Below, in pieces: positions 55,642 to 64,000 of a stretch of DNA of 64,000 nt. The notes under the pieces are model-generated. The model did not search any database and was not told where the DNA came from. It saw only the letters and a program-made list of their open reading frames with translations. This DNA is from Siphonodentalium dalli (taxonomy: Eukaryota; Mollusca; Scaphopoda; Gadilida; Siphonodentaliidae). The translations under genes and the position numbers were made by a program. The stretch lies in the NCBI GenBank assembly GCA_032622095.1, contig CP136069.1:37298194-37362193 (forward strand), given 5' to 3'. How positions within the stretch are numbered: position 1 is the stretch's first letter; every line of letters begins with the position of its first letter.

Positions 55642-56041
55642 TTAACCCTTTACCCAACAGAAGGGCCCTGTGCCAATGCATTCTCTTATATATGCGAGTC
55701 GACCATAGGTCGCCTCGCATATATAAGAGAATGCATTGGCTTAACACATTAAAAATTATAAAATTGTTAAAGAATGTAAGAAAAAATGGTAAAAAGTGTT
55801 AAAAAAAGATTTTTTTTAGGCCAATGCATTCTCTTATATATGCGAGGCGACCTATGGTCGACTCGCATATATAAGAGAATGCATTGGCACATGGCATAAC
55901 TGTAACCATCACAATGTGGTCAATGAGCCGGTTCCAATGATACCCATATTTGTATGGTTATATTGAGACAGACCGAAGATATTTTAGGCTGTTGAAGCTT
56001 TATTTGGCCGGTTTTGGCCGGTTTGTTGGGAAAAGGGTTAA
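55642..56041 (-). mobile_element. TTAA-3 element, complete, double hairpin
   Basis: TTAA flanks; minus orientation, so CCCTTTACCCAACAGAAGGG comes first and GCCGGTTTGTTGGGAAAAGGG last. Both hairpins intact. Confidence 0.93.
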
Positions 56042-56993
56042 TAGCTATACTGTGTATATATCTGTCATGGTAGACTTACAAAGTTAATATGAACCTAATT
56101 TGACATTTACATCTTAGGATATATACTGGTATGAGCATTGTTACTTTATTGATGACTCTGTCCCTCATTTGGAAAAAGGTTATGTATACCGCCTTACAAG
56201 TCTGTTTAAGAAATAATTATATAACGCGCAATGCGCAGTTATAGAAAATGTATCTTCAAACTCTTCGGTTATAACTCATAACCTTAATCGAAAACAAGAG
56301 TTATTTCTTATAATTTAATCCGTCATTTCACAAGAGAACCACCAAAAGTAGAAGTTTGAAGTATAACGATCCTACAACATTCAGACTATTTCCGAAGTTG
56401 AAAGACACAGCTGTCACTCAAAACTTTTGTTTGATCAGGTCACATCAGCAATTCAGCGTATTTGATTGCTTGTCGCAACTGGTCACGATCACGCACTGGA
56501 CAGCTGCAGTTGCACCTGGGATTGATATGCGACCACGGTGGCACAAACCCTTCTTAGTTCTAATTTCTATGTTTCATTTCTTTGCAAATGTTCCATTGTT
56601 AAACAAATTGTTTGTACCGATGTATACCCGAGAGGGGCTCATTAAGTTTTGTAACTTGTGCCCCAATCCATTTTGTATTATACTACATATAAAATATGTT
56701 TTAAAAAAAAAAAAAAAAAAAATGTTCCATATTGTTGATATGTCTGGTTACTGGTGCACTGAATATTAGCATCTAGTACGGTTATTGTCAATACAGTCAT
56801 ACCCGAAGGAATTATGATGCAGCACCGAAATTTCATGTTAAATTGTAGGAAGTATCAAACAATTTCCATGTACATTGTTTAGGCACACGATATAGGCATG
56901 GTCACTCGGCGCTGCTGTCATTTCTGTAGCGGGAAAGTAAATTAAGGTTATCGGAAAATAACCTAATCGCAAAGTGTGTGACAGCCAATTGTT
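56042..56993. other. No recognised feature
   Basis: Holds an A-run at 56703-56722. A 137-codon frame at 56356-56769 starts without ATG, ends in the A-run region and is not recognisable. Confidence 0.4.
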
Positions 56994-57207
56994 TTAACCC
57001 ATTCAGTGCCAAGTCGGATTTTTGTATAAACCCATATTTCCTTGATCATTTTTCAAATTTATTTGATTATAATAATGTGATACATTGATGGAAAGAGCTC
57101 TAAGAGCTCTTTCCATCAATATACCACATTATTATAATCAATAAATTTGAAAATGATCACGGAAATATGGGTTGATACAAAAATTGGACTTGGCACTGAA
57201 AATGTAA
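56994..57207. mobile_element. TTAA-6 element, full palindrome
   Basis: Left TTAACCCATTCAGTGCCAAG, right GACTTGGCACTGAAAATG. The arms pair along ACCCATATTTCCTTGATC to GGAAAGAGCTCTAAGAGCTC at the centre. Confidence 0.85.
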
Positions 57208-58010
57208 AAAAGTATTCCGTGCATTGACAGTTATAATGAGCCCCACAAACATACAGATTAGTGGATCACAAATCTCATGCCACTAATGTCAGACCGGGTT
57301 CGTGTCAATCTCCCGCTATCACTTTTTAATTTAATTTAATAAACATGTTCATAGCAAATATGTGTTGAATCATAGTGGGCATTGAGCTCTAACATGTAAT
57401 GTGTTAAAAAGTGACTTGCAGGCTTACAACATGAAGTAGATGACTACAATTAAGAAAATGATAAGCTGACCCTCATGCTCTTCTTACAATTAGCCATTGT
57501 GAACTAACTTACACTAATTGTAACTTTATACAATTGAAAGGCACAGAACTAAATTCAGGATCACATATTAGAACTGGGAGGTATCAGTTTTTAGACAACA
57601 ATAACAGTAGTTAATGTCAGGGGCATTATATAATGTTAGGTAATCCCAGTCATACACTGGTAGTACAATGTCATTTTTATATAAGATTAAATGAGTTTAT
57701 ATGCATAACAGTTCCCTCTACATTTCTGGTTATTACTAAACAGAGGAAGGTATCTTTGTCCATGCTTACTATGCGCATAAAAAAATAAAAATAAAACCCT
57801 CCCTCCCTCCCTCATTGATTTGAAAAATAAATTGCCCGAGAACCAAAACTCTTTTTTTTTTGGCCTTAGATTGTAAAACGGCAAACATCAAACTTGGGCT
57901 GCACAAAAGCACTGCATGATAAACCCGTATGAATGCAAAACGTATGCCAATAAGTTGAACGACAGGGCAACTTAGCAGAAATTAATATGTGTCAATCACA
58001 AAACTGCAAA
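57208..58010. other. No recognised feature
   Basis: AT-rich intron sequence with a short CCCTCCCTCCCTC run at 57798. Confidence 0.5.
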
Positions 58011-58015
58011 CTGTG

Positions 58016-59033
58016 CAACCCTGATTATTAGCGGTCGGCTATCGGCAAAGCCGACCGTTTTGCCGAGGAAAAATTTATTATCCTCGGCTAAAAAATAGCC
58101 GAGGACATTATCTGAAGAAATGATAAACAGACACTAGGCAACGATAACTACCAGGTATATTGTCACCACGAGCTGCCCAACCCCCAAGTTTATTAAGTCA
58201 AATGTGTTACCGTGCAGAAAACAATTATGAGATTTCCAATTTCGGGAACGCAAACCAGAAAGAAATATGGTGCATATTGGCGATGTGTATGCTGGTTTAA
58301 TATAATAGTATTTGAAGTTTTTATGGCTAGCATGTATAGTTACTATAGTATAGATGGATAAATATTAAAGTATATAGATAGATATCAAAATTTATAATCC
58401 TGATTTAAACTTTGTTTTAGTTCCGTTTCCGTCTTTGTGGTATTCCATGTTTTATATACGCAGTAACCGTGAGACCGCAAATCGAACAGACCTCAAACAA
58501 TTCTGTCCATGCGTATTCTCTTAAATTCACTGATGTTACTGAATATATTTGGCGACAAAATTATCCGAGAGCACCAGAGAGCACCATTTTATAGTGTGCA
58601 AATATATTTTTAATCGTGTATTTTGGCTTGATGGAAATAAAGCGTGATCCAACCGAAAAATCGTAATTGTATTCCCAATGATTCAGTGATTTTAGAAATT
58701 AGAGACACTCGGTAATCGGTCGGTGTCAAGGCCGTTAATTGTGCATAGATCATAGCTGTACTAAACTGTGAAACTAATGAAAGGGTGTGCCTTTGAATGC
58801 AGAAAATCAAGAAATAGGTAACTGAGTATTTCAAAATGTGGAAACTTAACAGAAATATTCACTGAATCTATTCAATCATCATTCAATATGTCAATGAATG
58901 TTATTTGTTAATCATTTTAAGTACATTTAGTTAGTTAAAAAAAAAGCCTAAGAGAATGCTGTTTTTGCCTAGGAGAAATATTTCTCCTAGGCATTTGTTT
59001 TGCCTAGGACATTTTTCCTAATTATCAGGGTTG
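58016..59033. mobile_element. Non-autonomous element with CAACCCTGATWATTAG inverted ends
   Basis: Ends CAACCCTGATTATTAG and CTAATTATCAGGGTTG (one mismatch over 16). Flanks CTGTG at 58011-58015 and 59034-59038 may be a 5-bp target duplication. Just inside each end are short palindromes: CGGTCGGCT..AGCCGACCG (58032-58057), a CCGAGG pair (58062-58104) and GCCTAGGAGAAATATTTCTC (58967-58992). No transposase. Superfamily not assigned. Confidence 0.65.
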
Positions 59034-59239
59034 CTGTGTGTGATTTTACTCAGTATCTCACAATCACAACCGACTCCCTTAAAGATATATTATGTACTTG
59101 TTCGGGTGCGTGAAACTGATAAGTTAGTATTCAGGCTCTATGATAACTGGAGGAATGTAACATTCTACTAACATCTCCGAAAATTTTAAGCAAATCGACC
59201 ATACCACTCCATAGAAAACATCGTCAGAACTACGTTCCC

Positions 59240-59382
59240 CTTTGCATATAAGATAATGCTATGGCCTCACAATATTTACCTTGACCTTGTAAGCCAGTAC
59301 ATTCTCTTATATATGCGAGGGGAGAGTCGCATATATACGAGAATGTACAGGGTCTATAATGCTGCACCAGAGCAGCTTACCT
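59240..59382. mobile_element. TTAA-1 element, degraded
   Basis: GCCTCACAATATTTACCTTG and one shortened hairpin; right part CTGCACCAGAGCAGCTTACC. Confidence 0.65.
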
Positions 59383-59808
59383 TTTACGTGCATTGTTTAT
59401 CACGTTTGATACAAGATGAAGTTTGAACTCTGTCTGAACTCTAAATGATCTAAACCAGTTTCTACAAAACATGAATGTCTGTCGTTCATGTGAATCAGCT
59501 GACAGTCAGTAGCGACCCAAGTTAGAAGTTTGCCGTTGTATAATCTAATCTCCCCCCCCCCCCCCCGCTATTATCAGGTGGACAGTTAGTATTCAAATCA
59601 AAATCCAAAACGAACAAACAGCCAAGACAACATACTGTTATGTCTCTTCGCAGGCTTCCTGTTTTTGGAGTCTAGACGATGAAAGGAAAAACAATCTTAT
59701 ACATATTAATAATTATGTTACGATGGCCGAGGGGCAAGGAACATAATGGAAGAAGTGTCACTGATATATCACTAAAAAGGCGCATATACATGTTTCTATG
59801 TTCATGGA
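59383..59808. other. Poly-C tract, otherwise nothing
   Basis: A run of about 16 C at 59552-59567. No gene. Confidence 0.6.
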
Positions 59809-60209
59809 TTAACCCTTTACCCAACAAACCGGCCAAAAACGCCCAAATAAAGCTTCAACAGCCTAAAATATCTTCGGTCTGTCTCAATAGAACCATACAA
59901 ATATGGATATCATTGGAACCGGCTCCTTGGCCACATTGTGATAGTTACAGTTAGCCCTGTGCCAATGCATTCTCTTATATATGCGAGTCGACCATAGGTC
60001 GCCTCGCATATATAAGAGAATGCATTGGCCTAAAAAAAAACCTTTTTTTTAACACTTTTTACCATTTTTTCTTACATTCTTTAACAATTTTATAATTGTT
60101 AGTGTGTTAAGCCAATGCATTCTCTTATATATGCGAGGCGACCTATGGTCGACTCGCATATATATGAGAATGCATTGGCACAGGGCCATTCTGTTGGGTA
60201 AAGGGTTAA
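59809..60209 (+). mobile_element. TTAA-3 element, complete, double hairpin
   Basis: TTAA flanks, canonical ends, both hairpins present with one mismatch in the second. Confidence 0.93.
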
Positions 60210-60299
60210 ACTATACAAGGTCTTGGGATGTCTAGTTTCAGTTCTATCAAAGACCTTATATTTCTTTGTTAAATTTGGCCTAAGTTTCTGAAACAAACA

Positions 60300-60620
60300 A
60301 AACAACCCTTGTAACAATATGCGGACATAATTTGAACTTGACCTGTATTTTCATATGAGTAATCCATATACCAAATTTGAAAACAATCAGATAACTAAAA
60401 CTAAAGTTATCACCCGGAAACCAAAATAATAGGCAAATTCTTAGTCGACACTGAACATAACTACGGCAATAATGGATGGACCGAACCCAAAAATTCGAAC
60501 TTGACCTGTACTTCCATGTGGGTAGTCGATACGATAATTAAAACTAAAGTTATCATCTGGAAACAATATATTCTAGGACGGCGGACGATGCTGATTTATA
60601 TTGTCCCTCGAAATTTGTTT
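60300..60620. repeat. Two-unit repeat, GAACTTGACCTGTA type
   Basis: GAACTTGACCTGTA recurs at about 60335 and 60499, each followed by CATATACCAAATTTG- or AACTAAAGTTATCA-like phrases. It ends GGACGGCGGACGATGC. Related to 27885-28115. Confidence 0.65.
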
Positions 60621-60679
60621 TGGGGGGATAATTAGCCAAAGAATGCTTTGTCTAGAACTAACTGTGGACATGAGAGTGT

Positions 60680-60845
60680 AATAAATAGAGGATATGAAAT
60701 GAGTGTTTCTCTCATATGATATTTATGAAACGAGTCTAAGAATTTTCAGTTTTCTCGAGCCTCCGGCGAGAGAAAACTGAAAATTCGTGATGAGTTTCAT
60801 AAATATCATACGAGAGAAACACGAATTACATATTCTATTTATCAT
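60680..60845. repeat. Palindrome of about 165 bp
   Basis: AATAAATAGAGGATATGAAA at left and the inverse at right. Inner arms ATTTTCAGTTTTCTCGAG / TCTCGCC..GAGAGAAAACTG pair around CCTCCGGCGAG. An end fragment (ACGAATTACATATTCTATTT) recurs at 61060. Confidence 0.8.
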
Positions 60846-61417
60846 ATGACACCTATAAATTGATTATGATGTCCAAAACGCACACAAATCACTAAATAGC
60901 TATATGACATCGGCAGCAAAAGGTTAATGTGACGTCACTTCATTGCACCGGAACCCCAATTACACCTGGTGAACTAGCAGAAATAATATGCACGCGAAGA
61001 TATAGTGCGCTATTCTGTTCTCAGTTTGTGACATTATATCGTATGTTTATTAGATAAATACGAATTACATATTCTATTTATCGTATAACAATGTCAAAAA
61101 TTATATATTTCAAGATTATAATTGCGAGAATTTCGGCATCGCGTTGATTGACACGCACGAATTTGACCTGCATTTAGTTAGAGATACGGCTCGACCCCGG
61201 CTGCCATTCAGCCAATCAAAACACTCTTTTTGTCAACAAACCAATCAAATTATCGGAAGGTGATATGAACTAGTAGTTGATATGAAATTGATTTATGACA
61301 TACTTTCCAAAGTAAATAATGATTGAGTCATATGATATAAAAATAATGTTAAGTGATAGAAGCGTTTCGGACAGGTGTCTTCGATTCTTATTAATTATTT
61401 AGTACCCCAAAAACTAT
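60846..61417. other. No recognised gene
   Basis: Intron sequence containing the 61060 end fragment of the palindrome. Confidence 0.5.
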
Positions 61418-61669
61418 TTAACCCTTTGAGTGCCAGGGGCCGATCTCATCGGCCCTAATCCTACAAAATAAGTCTGTTAAAGAATATAAGAATAAATTAT
61501 TAAAATTGTAAAAAATTGTATAAAAAAAAAAAAAAAAAAAAAATGTTAGGCCAATGCATTCTCTTATATATGCGAGGCGACCTATGGTCGACTCGCATAT
61601 ATAAGAGAATGCATTGGCACAGGGTATATGGGTTGATACAAAAATCGGACCTGGCAATGAAAGGGTTAA
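61418..61669 (-). mobile_element. TTAA-2 element, one hairpin
   Basis: Minus orientation: CCCTTTGAGTGCCAGGGG first, hairpin near the far end, closing GACCTGGCAATGAAAGGG; TTAA flanks. Confidence 0.92.
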
Positions 61670-62000
61670 GTGGGCATAATTATCATTGGCCTAACAATTT
61701 TTTACAATTTTAATAATTTTTCTTGTATTCTTTAACAATTTTATAATTTAACCCATACAGAACCCCAGACAAACATGAGCAGACCACACTCTTCTATATG
61801 CTTCTATATATGTGTGGGGCTCCCTGCAGGGTAATGGATGTTTTTTTTTATGTCCTAAAAATTTTAAGAAACATTTATTTAAAACAAATGATAAAACATT
61901 GTTAGGCCAATGCATTCTCTTATATATGCGAGGCGACCTATGGTCGACTCGCATATATAAGAGAATGCATTGGCACAGGGTCTTCAATGTTTCGCCAGCT
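61670..62000. mobile_element. DH-4-type internal segment joined to a TTAA-1 right end, truncated
   Basis: From ATTGGCCTAACAATTTTTTA on it matches 63160-63460: GCCCCAGACAAACATGAGCA-like sequence, TATATGTGTGGGGCTCCCTG and one full hairpin. It then continues as TTAA-1 (GGTCTTCAATGTTTCGCCAG) and stops at the KIF13 exon-tail array. Confidence 0.75.
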
Positions 62001-62240
62001 ACTTACTGATGATCCTTCATCGACGATCGTCTGCGTCAGAATGATATTAAATACTGCGTATGATCGACTGCTCTCGCTATACTTACTGATGATGCTTCAT
62101 CGACGATCGTCTGCGTCAGAATGATATTAAATACTGCGTGTGATCGACTGCTCTCGCTATATTTACTGATGATCCTTCATCGACGATCGTCTGAGTCAGA
62201 ATGATATTAAATACTGCGTGTGATCGACTGCTCTCGCTAT
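62001..62240 (-). repeat. Three 80-bp tandem relics of the switch I exon end and its splice donor
   Basis: Units 62001-62080, 62081-62160 and 62161-62240 repeat 62241-62320 at an exact 80-bp period. Each contains the exon tail from SESSRSH to DEGSS plus the GTAAGT donor (GTAAAT in the middle unit). Differences between units are few (for example Y for H in one copy), so the array is young. Units carry a stop in the shifted frame and are intronic if the first donor is used. The array ends directly against a truncated double-hairpin element at 62000. Confidence 0.93.
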
Positions 62241-62246
62241 ACTTAC

Positions 62247-62381
62247 TGATGATCCTTCATCGACGATCGTCTGCGTGAGAATGATATTAAATACTGCGTG
62301 TGATCGACTGCTTTCGCTGTTCATGTTGGTCGCCGCAACTGTTCGAGATTTGTTGCCTTCATTCATGAGATTGTTGATGTC
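62247..62381 (-). CDS. KIF13: KIF13 exon: switch I region of kinesin motor
   Basis: This 135-bp exon encodes 45 residues, starting [20 protein letters not shown] and ending in DEGSS. It holds the kinesin switch I signature [10 protein letters not shown], which contacts the nucleotide gamma-phosphate in this family. The acceptor is a pyrimidine-rich tract ending in cag before GACATC, and the donor is TCATCA followed by GTAAGT. Both junctions are phase 0, and the next exon continues with VSGEK as expected of KIF13. The 3' half of the exon with its donor is repeated three more times directly downstream (62001-62240). Using any of those donors would add 80-nt units that shift frame and reach a stop, so the first donor should be the productive one. 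Confidence 0.93.
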
Positions 62382-62439
62382 CTGTGAAATGGTGAAAGAC
62401 AAATATTATCATATCAAGAATGCGAGAGTATTTTTAACC

Positions 62440-62685
62440 TTAACCCTTTGAGTGCCAGGGGCCGATATTATCGGCCCTAAACCTACACAATAAGTCTGTT
62501 AAAGAATATAATAAAATATATTAAAATTGTAAAAAATTGTAAAAATAAAAAAATAAAATTGTTAAGCCAATGCATTCTCTTATATATGCGAGGCGACCTA
62601 TGGTCGACTCGCATATATAAGAGAATGCATTGGCACAGGGTATACGGGTTGATAAAAAAATCGGACCTGGCACTCAAAGGGTTAA
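62440..62685 (-). mobile_element. TTAA-2 element, one hairpin
   Basis: TTAA flanks; CCCTTTGAGTGCCAGGGG to GACCTGGCACTCAAAGGG; it lies 59 bp upstream of the switch I exon acceptor side. Its far TTAA is shared with the next element. Confidence 0.92.
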
Positions 62686-62997
62686 AGGGGTACTGTACAC
62701 TAAATCCGTCCATTTATGGGACCATCTCCTTTTATACTCAACAGAATATATGCAACAAATGAATGAATTTGATCCATGGATTAGTACAAAATACACACAT
62801 GTGCTCTATGAACTATACAAACACGGTAATTTTAATGAAAATGAACTTATGACTCGAGCCAATTATTCATTTTCATTATAATTACCATGTTGTTTGTATC
62901 GTTCATAGTACACACAAGTATATTTTGCAATATATTCTGTTGAGTATAAAAGGAGTTGGTCCCATAAATTGCCAGATTTAGTGTACAGTCCCTTTAA
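62682..62997. mobile_element. TTAA-7 palindromic element
   Basis: TTAA flanks (62682-62685, 62994-62997). AAGGGGTACTGTACACTAAA at the left and TTTAGTGTACAGTCCCTT at the right. Arms of about 70 bp include TTTTATACTCAACAGAATAT, with a further inner inverted repeat AATGAAAATGAAC/ATTCATTTTCATT. Confidence 0.85.
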
Positions 62998-63041
62998 AGT
63001 TGACAGACTATTGTCATATATTTAAAACCCAGTCGCTATAA

Positions 63042-63500
63042 GTGACCCGCCATATCAAATCCAGTCGTAAGTTGGGAATTTGTTTTACCCTGTGCCAATG
63101 CATTCTCTTATATATGCGAGTCGACCATAGGTCGCCTCGCATATATAAGAGAAAGCATTGGCCTAACAATTTTTTACAATTTTAATAATTTTTTCTTGTA
63201 TTCTTTAACAATTTTATAATTTCAGCCATACAGAGCCCCAGACAAACATGAGCAGACAACAGTCTTCTATATGCTTCTATATATGTGTGGGGCTCCCTGC
63301 AGGGTAATGGATGTTTTTTATTTTATGTCCTAAAAATTGTAAGAAACATTTATTTTAAAAAAATGATAAAAAATTGTTAGGCCAATGCATTCTCTTATAT
63401 ATGCGAGGCAACCTATGGTCGACTCGTATATATAAGAGAATGCATTGGCAGAGGGTAAAAAAAATCCCGACTTACGACTGGATTTGATATGGCGTGTCAC
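63042..63500. mobile_element. DH-4 element, double hairpin with unrelated ends
   Basis: Inverted ends GTGACCCGCCATATCAAATC / GATTTGATATGGCGTGTCAC, continuing CAGTCGTAAGTTGGGA. Inside are two AATGCATTCTCTTATATATG hairpins and, between them, CAGACAAACATGAGCAGAC and GTGTGGGGCTCCCTGCAGGG. No TTAA at the ends. Confidence 0.85.
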
Positions 63501-63661
63501 ATATTGTCCCTCTAACATTGTAATTCAAGTTGATTATCTGTCAGTAATATGCGCCTTCATTTTTCAGTTTTTATTTCAACTGCATCGGCAGCTGCCGAGT
63601 AAATAAAATTAAATGGAGCAAGTTTCGATTGACACAAATACGTCATGCTGAGAGGAGTCGC

Positions 63662-63829
63662 TTAACCCTTCCACGACTGAAGCTCGCTGAAATTTTGGGA
63701 AAAACCCTGTGCCAACGCATTCTCTTATAAATGCGAGCTCCCTATATAAGAGAATGCATTGGTCTAACAATATGTATCTTGACCATGCACGAATTCTCTT
63801 ATATATACGAGGCTCCCTATGGGAGAATT
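63662..63829. mobile_element. TTAA-1 element, truncated
   Basis: TTAACCCTTCCACGACTGAA, two shortened hairpins, cut at TATGGGAGAATTGCG. Confidence 0.75.
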
Positions 63830-64000
63830 GCGTGTAGTTCAGACGTTCGATTTTCTTGAGATTTTCGGCGATGTTAGTAGAATGCTTCTAAATATTTACT
63901 TCTCGATTTGGGACGCATCTATCGGCGATAAACAAACACATATGATTTCGCCATTGAGAGTCACTGCATTTAATTAATATTTAAGAATGACGGTGTGTGT
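63830..64000. other. No recognised feature
   Basis: Presumably KIF13 intron; no upstream motor exon seen. Confidence 0.4.

Larger units (their letters stand above)
4284..62381 (-). other. KIF13: Gene span: KIF13-type kinesin-3 (partial)
   Basis: Six exons on the minus strand read in order as the middle of a kinesin-3 heavy chain: switch I, switch II, relay helix/loop 12, last motor helix with neck, first coiled coil, and start of the FHA region. Kinesin-3 motors carry vesicles toward microtubule plus ends; KIF13/Khc-73 members are known for endosome and polarity cargo. KIF13 rather than KIF1 is chosen because of the neck sequence [19 protein letters not shown] and the FHA-region sequence LVNLNADPSLNELLVYYLK. 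The P-loop exons (upstream of 62381) and most of the FHA, stalk and tail (below 4284) are not seen. Introns in the window are about 29.6, 0.7, 3.2, 18.7 and 5.1 kb and filled with repeats. The gene carries two compensating indels in the motor and a tandemly repeated exon end, so function is likely but not certain. Confidence 0.85.

Noticed and set aside
56356-56769. 137-codon plus-strand frame as a gene
   Set aside because: It has no ATG start, ends near an A-run, and shows no known motif or splice support.
63830-64000. A further upstream KIF13 motor exon
   Set aside because: I searched both strands for the segment that should precede DINNLM and found no match.

Overview
The window is nuclear DNA of an invertebrate animal. 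It is AT-rich and repeat-dense, its genes have long introns, and it holds no bacterial-style gene runs. Exons of a kinesin-3 motor gene (KIF13 / Khc-73 type), a tRNA-derived SINE read on the minus strand (A box TGGCTCAATTGG, B box GGTTCAAATCC) and a LINE C-terminal fragment suggest a metazoan, most likely a lophotrochozoan such as a mollusc. That placement is inference. Codon choice, repeats and exon sizes do not name a species.

One gene spans almost the whole window on the minus strand. Six KIF13-type exons run from right to left: 62381-62247 (switch I), 32638-32526 (switch II), 31857-31742 (relay helix to loop 12), 28534-28320 (end of motor, neck linker, neck coil), 9658-9542 (coiled coil) and 4418-4284 (start of FHA region). 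The splice sites are canonical. The phases join without gaps, apart from a +1 shift in the third exon and a +2 shift in the fourth. Together these restore the frame after rewriting about 38 motor residues. The switch I exon is followed by three tandem 80-bp relics of its own 3' end and splice donor. The first motor exons and the FHA-to-tail part lie outside the window.

Inside the 29.6-kb intron between switch I and switch II, on the plus strand, sits a nested gene. A signal-peptide exon with a furin-type site (41222-41435) splices in phase to a long exon (42988-44297). Together they encode a predicted 507-residue single-pass membrane protein of no family I recognise. A second membrane-protein exon (52099-52763) has the same acceptor phase and no signal peptide of its own. 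It may be an alternative last exon of the same gene or a separate gene.

Everything else is repeats. The main families, named here for reference, are: TA-MITE (CAGTAATGCCC ends, TA flanks, long palindromes, Tc1/mariner-like); PAL-A (palindromic blocks around GAGGTCCCCAGAGGGTGAA); and several non-autonomous elements flanked by TTAA with CCCTTT-type ends, piggyBac-like by TSD and termini. These are TTAA-1 (CCCTTYCATGACTGGAGCT), TTAA-2 (CCCTTTGAGTGCCAGG), TTAA-3 (CCCTTTACCCAACA), TTAA-5 (CCCTTTCTATACTAAAT), TTAA-6 (CCCTTTCAGTGYCAAGTC) and TTAA-7 (AAGGGRCTGTACACTAAAT). TTAA-1, TTAA-2, TTAA-3 and a fourth element with unrelated ends (DH-4) all carry the same internal pair of hairpins built on AATGCATTCTCTTATATATG. 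There is also a hAT-like element with a clean 8-bp duplication, a 1-kb element with TIRs, a 2.5-kb minisatellite of a 40-bp unit and several smaller tandem arrays. Many elements are nested, which gives a partial insertion history.
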